From: Oxytricha trifallax
Lineage: Eukaryota > Ciliophora > Spirotrichea > Sporadotrichida > Oxytrichidae
DNA: 64,000 nucleotides
Assembly: GCA_000711775.1 (NCBI GenBank)
Contig: ARYC01001110.1
Span: 1-64,000, forward strand
Reading direction: 5' to 3'
The notes below the pieces were generated by a model. That model had not been told where the DNA came from. It made no database searches and saw only the letters and a program-made list of their open reading frames with translations. Each line of letters begins with the position of its first letter. Position 1 is the stretch's first letter. The translations under genes were made by a program, and so were the position numbers. Positions 1 through 10,929 of this stretch are shown here, in pieces.

Positions 1-296
1 TAATAAGCTAACTAATTCACTTATTTAATAAATTGAACACTTTCATTTAGCAATAAACTACAAATTCATCATTAATATCGCCATCAAATAAAATTATTTT
101 TTATTGTATGATTAAGGGAAGTTGAGAAAATTTGGCTTCAATCGAACAATTATTGTATAGAATTTGATAAAAGGCACTATCTTTAACCACTGCTTTAAAA
201 CAAAGAATTAACTAATAAACAATAAATTAGAGATATAAAAAACATAAAAATTCAAAATTATTAGTATACCGAATTTTAAGAATTTTAAATAATATT
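1..296. other. AT-rich sequence without recognisable gene
   Basis: Low-complexity AT-rich DNA left of the first inverted-repeat element. No convincing reading frame under the ciliate code and no structured repeat were seen. Confidence 0.5.
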
Positions 297-490
297 ATTA
301 ATCTAGTATATTCAAAATGGGGAAATTGTAAAAATAAATTTCAAATTCAAATTATACTAATAGAAACAGCCTAAAATTTGCAAGGGGTTTAAATAGAATT
401 TGATATAGTAAGTATCCAAAAATGTCTGTATGAAATGGCCGTTACTATGCACCTACTTCAACAAAAAGTTGGAAAGTTCGAATCATGCTT
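297..490 (+). repeat. Left terminal inverted repeat of the RT element
   Basis: Pairs with about 2300-2498 in inverted orientation. The first ~115 bp match almost perfectly; the inner part (around 'aatggccgtta') matches with small indels. Confidence 0.85.
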
Positions 491-526
491 TGGAAATTCT
501 TTTATTTTTAGTTCCAATATTGATTT

Positions 527-1921
527 TCATTTATTTTAAAACAAAAATAAAAAGGCAAAATAATAAATATATATTAATAATTTATAAACTCGACCATCCA
601 GAGCGTCTTCAAGACCCCCTGAGCAACAATATGAGACAGAGCCCATATTCGTTGTCAGTTCTTGAGGCCACCCCTCTCCATCTCTAGTTTCGGAAGCTTT
701 GAGTTTGTTTTTGATGTATCTTAATTGTTCTTGGCATGTCTCCATTGTCTAATGATATTCGTTGTCGTCTTAGTGTAAGAGTTCTTCTCTCTCTTTCATG
801 AGTTGAATAAGTTCTCGGATTGTGGCAGAAACTTCATCTCGGAAAGCAGGTAGATGATGGTTGTAGCAAAGTCTTGTGTATATGGCTTTGCAAACTGAAC
901 ATCTGAAGTTCTTTCCAAAGAACTTGGGGCCATTTTATAGGGCCACTGCTAGTGTGTTAGGGATGTATTTTAAGGGAAGTTTTAGGAAGTATTCAAACTT
1001 CGATATATGGTGTTCATGCTGACCGATTCCCGCGTACATTTGAAGATTCGAGAGAATCCTTTACATCTTTTCTACTGCTAGTCTCTCTAAGTTTTGGAAC
1101 TAGTAGTTTTAGATGTCCTCTATTTTGTATTTAGATCCAACCTTATGAGCTATGTAGAGTTCCATATGGAAGGGAGAGGAATCATAGGTTCTTAGTTGGT
1201 TACTGAAGAACATTTTAAGGATTCGATCGGCCTTTATAGTGAAGCTAACAAGTTTTCTTTTAAGGATGTCAATTACTTTGAAAAAGTCATCATTCTTGAG
1301 TGTTAGTAAGAGTGGACAGAGTTTGAATTAGAATTTAGAGTAAATGTATTGTTAGTAGATTCTACTATAGAGGGCTTGGTCGCCTTTGAATAGTCTTATA
1401 TAGGTGTTTCTGAGTTCGTCCTGGATTTCCTTGAGTAAAGATTGGAAGTTTTTGACAGGATCTTTGTGAATCTCAACTCCTAAGTATTTGAAGTGTGTTT
1501 AAGCTTTAAGGTCAAATTCGAACTAGCCTTTGTTGATTTCGGCGCATTTAGCATCGTTGATAATGAGCCCAAATGAGAAGAGGTGTTCTCTCAGTTGTTA
1601 TTTTATGAGAGGAATGTCGTGATCTGTTTAGAATATGATGACCATGTCATCAGCATAGATCTTGATGTGTTTAAGTATAGGGAAGTTGTACTTAATCTCG
1701 AAAGTTTTAAGGGCAGTATCTAGTACTAGAACGAAAAAGAGTGGCGAAAGTTTTCCACCTTAAGGAGTACCTCTGGATATTTTTATCTTAGTTCTTTTCC
1801 ACCAGAGGTAGTAAGGTTGGATTAGAGTGTATATCCCATTAGTGCAATGCACCATCTCTGTCAATTCTAGCTGGTGTTAGTGTTTTTACCTTAGGTGTCG
1901 TCTTTAGATGTTTTTGCGTCT
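527..1921 (-). CDS. Reverse transcriptase, LINE/non-LTR-like, N-terminally incomplete
   Basis: An uninterrupted frame of 464 sense codons (TGA at 527-529; upstream in-frame TGA at 1922-1924) with TAA/TAG as Gln. RT motif B is RGTPQGGKLSPLFF near 1720-1770, motif C is IYADDMVIIF near 1630-1660, and motif D/E-like text (FKYLGVEIHKD) follows near 1470. A Cys-rich stretch (FRCSVCKAIYTRLCY, ~850-905) resembles a C-terminal zinc knuckle. The palm aspartate of motif A, expected upstream of motif B, is not visible in this frame, so the enzyme may depend on the overlapping upstream frame or be deleted there. TPQG and YADD fit non-LTR or Penelope/group-II-like RTs rather than LTR elements. Confidence 0.8.
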
Positions 1922-2192
1922 TCAACCTTGTAGAATCGGAACATGCTATATCAATACTATTACTGATTCTAGAACAGTAGAGGTACTCGGTATATTATTC
2001 TGAAGATAGGTCTGGTTACTAAATAGGAGGCTACTAGGTAGTATGGATCTACGATGGGTCCGGTGACTCCAATGTATTGGGATTCCGAGAGCCAACCTCA
2101 GAGATTTCAGATTGAAGAACTGACTTCAGCCAGTTGGGTTCAACCTCCGGAATAAATATAGGAGACAAATCTAGCAGATTTTGCGCTTCCAT
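1650..2192 (-). CDS. ORF1 of the RT element, Pro/Gln-rich N-terminal frame
   Basis: Begins with ATG at 2192 (MEAQNLLDLSPIFIPEVEP) and stays open for 181 codons with TAA/TAG as Gln, ending at TGA 1650-1652. The middle is rich in Pro, Gln and Ser; a later part is basic (KTQKHLKTTPKVK). It overlaps the RT frame by about 270 nt in another phase, so it could be an ORF1-like nucleic-acid-binding protein, or the N-terminus of the RT polypeptide joined by a frameshift or disrupted by a deletion. No family was recognised. It starts near the right inverted repeat, as expected for the first gene of the element. Confidence 0.45.
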
Positions 2193-2299
2193 GACAGAGT
2201 AGGCACTCTGATATTAAATCTAGAAGTTTTGTGACAAAAGGCCTCGTGCCATCTATTAACTTTTTAATTTAATAATAAAATAATAAGTGATTTCCACAT

Positions 2300-2498
2300 A
2301 GAAATTCGTAATCGTTTCCAAACTTTATTGAAGTTTGGGTACATAGCTAACGGCCATTTCCATACAGAATTTCTTCGCGTACTTACTATTATCAAATTCT
2401 ATTTAAACCCCTTGCAAATTTTAGGCTGTTTCTATTAGTATAATTTGAATTTGAAATTTATTTTTACAATTTCCCCATTTTGAATATACTAGATTAAT
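2300..2498 (-). repeat. Right terminal inverted repeat of the RT element
   Basis: Reverse complement of the left repeat, ending CTAGATTAAT. The inner boundary is fuzzy. Confidence 0.85.
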
Positions 2499-2689
2499 AT
2501 TTAGCATAAAAATATTATATTTATAACCTTAAAAATTCATATTATAATTAAAAAATATATTAAGACGTGTATAAGTGACAACCTATTTTTGCATCAATTC
2601 CTTCATAAAGGCAATTAATAGTACAATTATCAATAATTGTTATATAATTAGTTTATATTTATGAAAATAAGTAATTTAAAAATAAAAAT

Positions 2690-5560
2690 TGGCTAATTTA
2701 ATGCAGGGAAAAATGGAGCAAGAAAAGTAGCCAACAAATGGAAGAAGAAGACTACCAGTATACACAAATGAACAAGGAATAGATGAGAAAAGGAATTCTT
2801 AACAGACATACATTGGAAAAATTCTTTGAATATTCTATTCGAATTCGTAAAATTCTACATTTCAAAACCAGAATGTTTAGTTACAATAAAATAACTGGAG
2901 AAACATAAAAAGATTTTCGGCCAAGATTGACAATAGCCGATAGCTCGAATTCTATCAACCTGTGAGGGAAGCTGAAGGATGGGTGAGAAGAAATGAGAGA
3001 TTTGCAGAAAATTAAGATAAAAAAGGAGAGATTAGAAGATCGATAATAAGATATGATTGAATATGAAGACGATTGGATTCAATATTTGCGTATAGAACGT
3101 TAGAGGGTTAAAATCTAAATTGAAGCAGGATCTTATAATGAAAGAAATTGAAGGAAAAAGACCTGATTACATAGGATTAGTGGAAATTAATCAACAATAA
3201 GAACATAGTACAGACTCAGTTGAAAAGGAATGGAGAAGTACGAAATGAAAACAATAAAAACGTTAAGATAATTCGTGACTTGGACGATTTTAAACGTGGA
3301 AGGATTTTCACTTCGCATATTTGCAACGTACATACCTCTTTACCTGAATAAGGAAGTAAAAGAACTACAAAAAAGATTGATATTCATGATAAGATCACTC
3401 AAATGTAATTGCAATAAACAGAGAATCATAGTGATGAGAGATTTTAATTTTCATATTAGATAATTTGGGAAGAGACTGAATAAAAAGGACTAAGAAAATC
3501 TATTCCCGAAGGATTGGCAACTCACTCGAAAGGAAACTAATTAGACCAAATATTCTCAAATGTGGTACAGTTAGCTGGGAAACAAGCTAATTATAACAAA
3601 GTGATCATAAACTGTTACAAGTAAAATTCAAAATCAAATATTAGGAAGATGACTTCAGGCTATCAGATAAAATGAGAACGATAAGAATAACAGACATTTG
3701 AAAACAATGCTGGAAAACGTTTTTAGAGGAAGGAAGAGAATTTACACTTAAAGATTTAGATGAGCCGATTAAAAAGTACTTTATGAATAATATTTGAAGA
3801 CAGACTAAAGGAAAGAATTGGTATCAACGACCATCCGAAGTGGGTGTTAAATTGTAATGGAAAGAAATCTAGCAAACTTATAATGACACTAACACAAAAT
3901 GGAAGGAAGGAATAATTGATCTGGAAAAGTGCTTAGACAGAAATGATCTAAAAGTTATCTTCTTTATGGTGAATAGACTGACAAAAAGTTAAAAATAATC
4001 ATAAACAATAAAGGAGTTTACAATCAGAGTAGAAAGATTACAGCCAGTTATTCAAAGATAATTGAGACCCCAAAAGTAAAGAAAATACAAAAAGAGACAC
4101 AATAATGAAAGAGGGATAGGAAAATATTAAATTTTGTGATGAAATAGAAGCAGGCAGCTGCACTAAAGAGTGCAATTTTTAAAAAAGCGATAGGCCCAGA
4201 AGGGTTTGACGGGAAAATGATGTTTAAATAAGAGAAGATGTGCAAGACAATAAGCCATAAAATAGCTGAATTGCTGAATACAAACAAATACCAAAATCTA
4301 TATAAAAAAAGCAGACTAATATACTATTGAACAAGGATAAAAAAGATTAATACCCAGAAGTAAGCAACACTAGACCAATTGTGATTAATTCAAATCTTAG
4401 CAATATAGTGAAAAGGTCATAATAACCAAAATTAGTGATGATAAGAGTAAACTATTAAAAAATGGAAACTATCAAAATGGGTTTAAAGAAAACAAAAGCA
4501 CACATATAAATCTAATAAGAATGCTAGATCATATTAAATCATCAAGAAGAAAGAGTAAGCAGTGAGAATCATATCTCATGATAGAACTTTAAAAGGCATA
4601 TGATTCCGTTTGGAAAGAAAAACTATAATCAATTCTAAGGGAAAGAATAGTTAGTCTGAAAGATTAGGAAGTTGTCCAAATTACTATTGAAATTATGTAC
4701 GAAAAAAATAAAATAAAGCTTGAATGAGAGGAAAAATAACTCAACAAGGAGTAGCCAAGGAAGTAGATTATCCCCTATGTTATTTAACTTATGCTTACAA
4801 GATGCTTTGTATTCTTAGCAAGAATTAAAATCCTTAATTAAGTAAGGTAAACTAATAGCATTCGCATGATATTTTAGTGCATGTCAAAGACCCTTAATAA
4901 TTCAAAAGAGTTATTGGCTGTTTCTAGGAGATTAAAAAATCACACAGCCTGAAATTGAACACATATAAGATAGTCTACTTAAGCGACGTAAAAGCATTTG
5001 AAAAGGAATTCAAAATAGAAGGCATTAAGAAAGTGTAAGAAACAAAAAAATTTTGATTAAATATATGCTTAAACACACAAGATATGCTGAAAAATAAATG
5101 GAGCGAGATAAAAAGAAGACGAGATTTATTAGAGCTTGACATAATCAAGCAATAGAACGGTTAGTGACACGATATTGATGGCGTAAATCAGATCCTTAAT
5201 AATCAACAAATATGAGCCTCTAGAGTCAATAGGATTCATGAAAATCGAAGAAATTGGAAAATGGACCTACAATCGAGAAGAATTGCATTCAAAACACTAA
5301 GAGACATTCCAAACAAAATACTGAGAAATTTAACTTAATTAGATTAAACTAATACAAGTGAAATAATAAGGGACTTGATTCAGGAGACCTTATGGAAAAT
5401 CAATCTGATTCTTAAATTGTTTCTTAAACCAAATAGAGTAGACGACAAGATTAAGGAAAAGAAAATTAAACTTCAACAAAAGAAGAATAAGATTTAAACA
5501 AAAAATGTCATGGACACAATGATGGCAGTAAGTCAAGGGAAAATAATTGACAACAACGGT
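2690..5560 (+). pseudogene. Decayed LINE: AP-type endonuclease and reverse transcriptase
   Basis: Conceptual translation in shifting frames shows a non-LTR retrotransposon. An EEP endonuclease comes first: YIGLVEINQ near 3165 (normally LQET-like) and the MRDFNFHI motif near 3440 (normally GDFN). The RT follows: GPEGFDGKMM near 4190, NTRPIVINSN near 4365, a motif A-like ELQKAYDSVWKEKL near 4585, motif B GVAKGSRLSPMLFNLCLQ near 4755, and motif C destroyed near 4865, where FADD has become FA followed by TGA. Many TGA codons and frameshifts interrupt it. It is independent of the TIR-bounded RT element to its left. Confidence 0.8.
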
Positions 5561-6139
5561 ATGACCCAATATTGTAGAACCATAAATTCTTTAATGAAAT
5601 AATAATATGAAAGTTTTTAAACTTATAAATTAAGCAGGGAGCTCAACAAGATTCTCTAAAATACTGAGAGAAAATCGATTGTTTGACATAGAAAATCACA
5701 AATAAATAGAGATCATTGCTAATATGATATAGTTAGATCAATAATTAGACAACTAAAAATACATTTGAATTAATAACAATTAAGAACTGTTAAGAATGAT
5801 ATACGTCAAAAAAAGGAAAGGATTTGGATGAGATAATATTGAAATAGAAATAAAATTAGATAAAATATCTAAAAAGTAAATTAGAGAAATAAAAAAGGAT
5901 AAGAAATCATAGAAATATAATATATAAACAAATAAATATAAGAAAATAAAAGAAAAAAAAGACAGAGAAATAAATACAATTCAGTAAATATCAAAAAGAT
6001 GGGAAAATAACAACGATCTATAAAGGTAAAAAGAAAACAAGAGTTCATACATCAAGAAGTGACAGTTCAGGAAATATGCAGAAAATGTTAGGCTGATCGA
6101 AGAGATAAAAGCGAAAAATCGTTTCAAAATATTAGGGAA
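5561..6139. other. AT/A-rich sequence, possible LINE tail
   Basis: Purine-rich, A-rich plus strand without recognisable coding content. It may be the 3' tail of the LINE relic; no poly-A boundary or target-site duplication was identified. Confidence 0.4.
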
Positions 6140-6932
6140 TAAATTTCTTACGTGAAAAGGGAACATCAATGACCCTTTAAAGTGTTGCATTCATACTAAT
6201 TAAAATGAAGTGGACAAAAGTAAATAACTTTATGTTGTAGGAGAGCCTTGCCTTCATGAAGATATTGGAAATGAACAAATTCTATGAATATGTGACATTA
6301 AAATGACATGTTTTGAATTGTCTAAGGATCTATTTAAACCATTTTCAAGTATTGTATGTCAGTGTCAAATGCAAAGTGAATTATTGAGAGCTTATAATAA
6401 AGAAAGTTATAATAAAAAAGAACTGAATACAATAAAACTCACATTAGTTTATTCTCCATCCGATTCTTGACTTTCATAAAATCTGTTTAAGAAATAAAAA
6501 TATTATGTATGGAATCGTCTCTTAATTTTAAGTCATGAATTTCTTACGAGAAAAGGGAACATCGATGACCCTTAAAAGTGTTGCATTCATAATAATTAAA
6601 ATGAAGTGGACAAAAGTAAATATCTATATGTTGTTGGAGAGCCTTGCCTTCATGAAAATTTTGAAAATGAACAAATTCTATGAGTGTGTGACATTAAAAT
6701 GACATGTTTTGAATTGTCTAAGGATCTATTTAAACCAGTTTCAAGTATTGTATGTCAGTGTCAAATGCAAAGAGAAATATATTGCGAGCTTATAATAAAG
6801 AAAGTTGTAAAAAGCAAGAGCTGAATACTTTTAAACTCACATTAGTTTATTCTCCAGCCGATTCTTGACTTTCATAAAGTCTATTTAAGAAATAATTAAA
6901 TATTATGTATTGAATCGTTTCAATGATTCATA
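6140..6932 (+). repeat. Tandem duplication, two ~396-bp copies
   Basis: Copy 1 (~6140-6535) and copy 2 (~6536-6932) are direct repeats of about 396 bp. Landmarks such as GAGAGCCTTGCCTTCATGAA and TGTCTAAGGATCTATTTAAACC occur in both. Each copy can be read as Cys-containing protein text (for example GEPCLHEDIGNEQIL in copy 1), so a duplicated exon is possible, but TGA interrupts the frame and no family was recognised. The pair lies just upstream of the transposase relic and could belong to that element. Confidence 0.8.
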
Positions 6933-6990
6933 ATTTATTCTCTGTAATATATAATAATTTAATAACTCTAATAATCATAATAACTATACT

Positions 6991-8046
6991 ATGAAGTCCA
7001 TCACAAGTCAGTTCTACAAGAACAAGGTCTATAAATATGTGTTATTGTTACGTTATGGCAATACAAATCCTAAAAAAGACTCAATTCTCATACATACTAT
7101 AAAAGATATCTCAAGATACTAAGAGTTTCAAGAAGTTTTGTCAGATAGGTGTGCTCTTTACAAAAAGTAAAGGATAATGAAAATATGAAAGAGAAAAAAT
7201 AATAAAAGTAAAAGCTAGCTATAGACCACTTAAACTATATAATAAGCAAGTAAACTTTGGATGAATAAAAAGGGTTCTATCTCCATACCAGGGCTATGCT
7301 CTTTCACAAAAAGTTTCCAGAATTTATAATAACCCCTTCCTAACTCTAGTATATTTACAAGAAAAACAAGATCAAATACAAAGTTATGCGAAGCACTAAA
7401 AGTCTCAGTACTGCAAAACTTTAAACAATTCAATAATAAAGATGTGAGAGATTTGCTTCGCTTATAGAGTAGGTTGCTAAAAAAAAAAAATCATATACAT
7501 TGATGAATAATCTTTAAACCATACCAGCTTTAGCAGTGCTCATGGGCAAGAAAAAATGAAAATTAAAAGCTTCAAAAGATTGGTTTAAAACTTAGAACTT
7601 TCGCAGCAATAGTAGGAATAAGTATGGACTCCGGGTTGGAGGGCTACTTTATCAAACCTAAATCTATCAACTCAGTAGACACTGCTTAAATGATTGAATA
7701 TCTACATATATAGAACGAAAGCAAAGACGTTGTAATTTTCTGGGATAATTTAAGGGGACACCACTCTAGATTAGTATAGAGTAAGATCAATTCATATAAT
7801 TGGGTTTGCCTTTTTAATGCTCCATACTCTCCCGAGTTCCACTGTACAGAGGAAGTATTTTCAATTATCAAGAAATCGTATAAAGAGGAGATAATAGCAA
7901 ACGACTTTAAAATTAGTGAAACAAAGCACAAAAAGATAATAAAACATTCATTAGAGAGTGTATAAGCAGAAGCAGTTAGAAGAATAATAAAAAGGCATTT
8001 GGATAAGATGAAAAAATATGTAGATTATAATCACTCTTATCTATGA
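6991..8046 (+). pseudogene. IS630/Tc1-mariner type DDE transposase relic
   Basis: Catalytic core of a cut-and-paste transposase. ATG at 6991 opens MKSITSQFYKNKVYKYVLLL. Frames then shift, including at a 12-A run near 7480. First Asp: IYIDEQSLNHTSF near 7500. Second Asp: VIFWDNLRGHHS near 7735. Third acidic residue: NAPYSPEFHCTEEVFS near 7820. Spacing from the second Asp to the first Glu of TEE is 34 intervening residues, the DD34E arrangement of IS630/Tc1 enzymes. The C-terminal half is intact to TGA at 8044-8046. It converges on gene X with only ~30 bp between stops, suggesting both belong to one element. At least three frame changes and an internal TGA mean it is not functional as read. Confidence 0.82.
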
Positions 8047-8078
8047 GCTCACTTGTTTCTCATCATGGTATCTAAATT

Positions 8079-8839
8079 TCATTCCATGGAATCATTTTCT
8101 GGCACTCTCCCAAACTCAGATTCTTGAGTCATGATAGCGTCTCTTAGCTATTCACTGGGGGCTCTTTTGATTTAAATGTCAGACTTGTAATCAGAAAATG
8201 AGGCCGAGATCTCATGATACTCTCTCTTTTTATCTGCTAACGAGGCTTTGACTTTAGTTTAAGCATGGAAAGTGCCTTACCCTTTAACTCTAAATAATTA
8301 ATTTTATATATTTTTATCTTACTTGAAAAAAATGGTTCCCCTTGCAATTATCTATAGACTACATCTTGAATGAAAATCTTTTCTTTTTCTTTTTCTTCTT
8401 CTTATTTGTTGCTTATATTCCTTATTCTATTTGCATGCTTAATTAGTTAGGATAAGTAACTGGTATGTAGGGTGCCGAGCACCCCATAGAAATATTTTCT
8501 GTCAGGTAGTAATGTATAGTCAGAATAATAATTCATATACTTCATTATTTCCTCATCTTCCTGAATCTATTTGAATATATTTTTGACAGAAAGATCTTCG
8601 TAGTATGGAACATTGAGCTGCACAACTTCACCTGATTATAAGAGCAGCTTGTCACCTGCTAAGAAGTATTTGATATATCTCATGGTGACATGCTCATCGT
8701 TTGGTAAAAAGTAACCCCCTATAAAGTTTAATACATTAGTCTTACTATTAAATCTCAGGAAATTAATCCAATCATTTTTGGACCTAAATTTGCTTTAAAA
8801 CTCCCTGACATCATAACTATGGAAACCCCAACTTTCCAT
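8079..8839 (-). CDS. Accessory gene X of the transposon cassette (unknown family)
   Basis: Read from ATG at 8839 (MESWGFHSYDVREFQSKF) to TGA at 8079-8081, with one 35-nt intron (8288-8322, GTAAG...AGAG on the minus strand). The joined frame is free of TGA, with TAA/TAG as Gln. The product is ~240 aa and soluble: an N-terminal part with GGYFLPNDEHVTMRYIKYFL and VPYYEDLSVKNIF, then LLPDRKYFYGVLGTLHTSYL, an E/K-rich linker (EEEKEKEK) and a polar tail. The order and spacing of these blocks match gene C at 37538-38359 (YFPKLNC, IPQIEGLTADDFLSYAED, LDKKRITDILLTLDTEGI), so I infer one family. Biochemical role unknown; it sits tail-to-tail with a transposase. Confidence 0.65.
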
Positions 8840-9259
8840 GCACTATAAATATTTAAAGAATTATATAAGTCTATAAAAGTAGACTTTAAACATTTCGATC
8901 TTAAGGTTGAATCATGAATAAAATTTATTATACTTTAACGAATTTCATGCCAGCAAAGTCTAGATATATATCAGTCAGAAAACTATAATTGATAATTAAA
9001 AAGGTCACAAGTTCATATTAAAAAGTCTTCATATGGAAGAATAATAAAAAATAAATATTAAATTATTAATTTGAAATTAATATAAACAAACATGAAGTCT
9101 CCCATCACTATATAATAAAGTAAATTTAATTGAAATAATTAAAATAAAAGTTATGTAATTTTTTTCATGCTTAAATCATACTAACTATACTTTTTGAAAT
9201 AACGTCTTTTACTCTATATAAAATAAGTCCAATTTATCATCTCAATAGTTTAATTAAGT
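8840..9259. other. AT-rich sequence upstream of gene X
   Basis: No gene recognised. It may hold the gene X promoter or an upstream exon: a TTTATAG that could be a 3' splice site lies just before the chosen ATG on the minus strand. Confidence 0.4.
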
Positions 9260-9639
9260 ATTTCACAGACCCTTCTATATCATACAACCAAAGAAAGATA
9301 GCAACTTCGGTTCCTATTAATATAATTACTTTAACAGACAGGCAACTTAGTTAGAAGAACCAATAATTTAAGGATTAACTCAATGGAAAACTAATTAAAT
9401 CGAAAGATGTTTTGCCACAATAAACTGAAAAAATATTTAAGATTTAAAGCCACTTCAATAAATAGGTATTAGTAGAAAAACTCAAATCTCATCAAAATAA
9501 TCACTTAAAGTTAGTTTGTTATTATAATTAAGCTAGAATCTTTAAGCAGTCATTCACTTCCATAGAATGGCTTTCATTCTAGAACATGATAGAATATATT
9601 CAACATACTAATAAATTTATAATAATTCTAATACTTTGA
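9260..9639 (+). CDS. Hypothetical protein fragment, Gln/Lys-rich
   Basis: A frame of roughly 120 codons under the ciliate code, ending at TGA 9637-9639, with text such as VPINIITLTDRQLSQKNQQF and FNKQVLVEKLKSHQNNHLKL. No start codon could be fixed and no domain recognised. With TGA as the only stop, frames of this length arise by chance in AT-rich DNA, so this is only a candidate. It lies between gene X and the MT-A70 relic and might be part of the same element. Confidence 0.3.
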
Positions 9640-10166
9640 TTATATAACTTGAGTATTAATAATTATTAAGGATAGAAAAAAATGAAAGCTTTTTGCAGTG
9701 ATGGCAAGAGAAAACCCTTAAACCCTTCTCATAATTTTCCAGCCTAAGTTTTTACTCCAAAATATGGCCGCCTAAGTTTTTACTCAGTTAAATATTCAAA
9801 TAATATGTAGAAAAGAAAAACTTTCTATCATAACTCAGAATAGATTAGAAATAATAAACCAAAAAATCACTATGCATAAGAAAGAATAGAAATAGATTAT
9901 TTGTACTGTGCTAAAGTATACCTGTAACTACTGCGTTGTTCCAACCTCCCATGATAGTCTAAATGCGTTGGAAGTTCATCAGTCAAATTATCACAGAGAA
10001 ATTCATTAGACAATGAGGAAAGATGAAAAGCTAAAAAATCGCACCTGCTCTTAATGCTTTGAAACTTTTGGTAGGGCATTCAACTGCGATAGACATGAGA
10101 AAAGATGCAAACTCAAGCAAAATAAAACAAAAATTATTGAAAAAAAGAAAGTTGATAAATTAAAAA
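9640..10166. other. AT-rich spacer before the MT-A70 relic
   Basis: No gene recognised. A 17-bp sequence GCCTAAGTTTTTACTC is repeated directly, 31 bp apart, near 9744-9790; otherwise nothing stands out. Confidence 0.35.
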
Positions 10167-10836
10167 ATGATTTTCCAGAGGAACCAGCTAAGGTTACTTG
10201 ACATCTCAAAAGGCTACAAGCTTGTAGCCATACAGTAGAAAGTTAAGGAAATAACATACAAAATATTTACTGACCCGGTATTATTTGAAGGCGACGTCAA
10301 GGAACTTAAAATATGGGAAGATATAGCAAAAGATGCTATGCAAAGATAAGACTTTATGAAGTGGTACTAATAGACCCTCCTTGGAGAATTAAGTAAAAGC
10401 TTCCTTACGAACAATGTCAGATGAAGAAATTTTGAATATGGCAATTGAGCTGGTTCAAGAGAGAGAGGTATAGTAATTATTTGGTACGTCAACTAGAAGA
10501 AGGAGGTTGCAAGACAATTTCTAAAGTAACATAGCTATGATGAAGTTGAGAAAGGCGAGTGGATTAAATTGACGAAAAATATGAAACTGCATAAAGGCTC
10601 GGGGATGTATACAGCACATAACAGTGAGAGCTTTTGATTGGGAAAAAGGCTTTGTTTCAGATATGCTAAATTATCACGTGACTGATAACGTTATCTTTTC
10701 AAAAGTAGGCAAGCATTCTAAAAAACCGGAACAGATTTACGATTTTATTCAACAGATGGCACCAGACAAATTAAACCTAGAAATATTTTCAAGACCTCAC
10801 AATATTAGACCTAACTACACATACCTAGGGAACTAG
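10167..10836 (+). pseudogene. MT-A70 adenine methyltransferase (MTA1-like, DPPW) relic
   Basis: Conceptual translation shows an MT-A70 family N6-adenine methyltransferase (the METTL3/METTL14/ciliate MTA1 group) in several frames. ATG at 10167 opens MIFQRNQLRLLDISKGYKLV. After a frame change comes VVLIDPPWRIKQKLPY near 10365, with the catalytic DPPW tetrad intact. IVIIWYVNQKKEVARQFL near 10475 is the W-containing strand, then LHKGSGMYTAHNSES. The C-terminal block (10624-10836) has HSKKPEQIYDFIQQMAPDKL and LEIFSRPHNIRPNYTYLGN, the family's KPxxxY...LElFaR signature, ending at a terminator. At least three frameshifts make it a pseudogene as read. It lies 3 kb from a DDE transposase and gene X. 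Confidence 0.85.
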
Positions 10837-10929
10837 TTGAAGAAGCAAGAGACATGAACATTTATCAAGTGTGTTTTAGTTTTACAACTTAGTATAAAAT
10901 AATTAATTAATAAATTTTAATTATTATAA

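Larger units (their letters stand above)
297..2498. mobile_element. TIR-bounded element encoding a reverse transcriptase
   Basis: A 2.2-kb element. The left end starts ATTAATCTAGTATATTC and the right end is its exact reverse complement. The outer ~115 bp of the two ends are nearly identical; the similarity continues less perfectly to about 190 bp. Inside, on the minus strand, are a 181-codon frame (1650-2192) and an overlapping 465-codon reverse-transcriptase frame (527-1921), both open under the TGA-only-stop code. No clear long target-site duplication was seen; flanks are AT-rich. Retroelements normally lack inverted termini, so this is either a retroelement fragment captured by a DNA transposon or an unusual element class. 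Confidence 0.8.
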
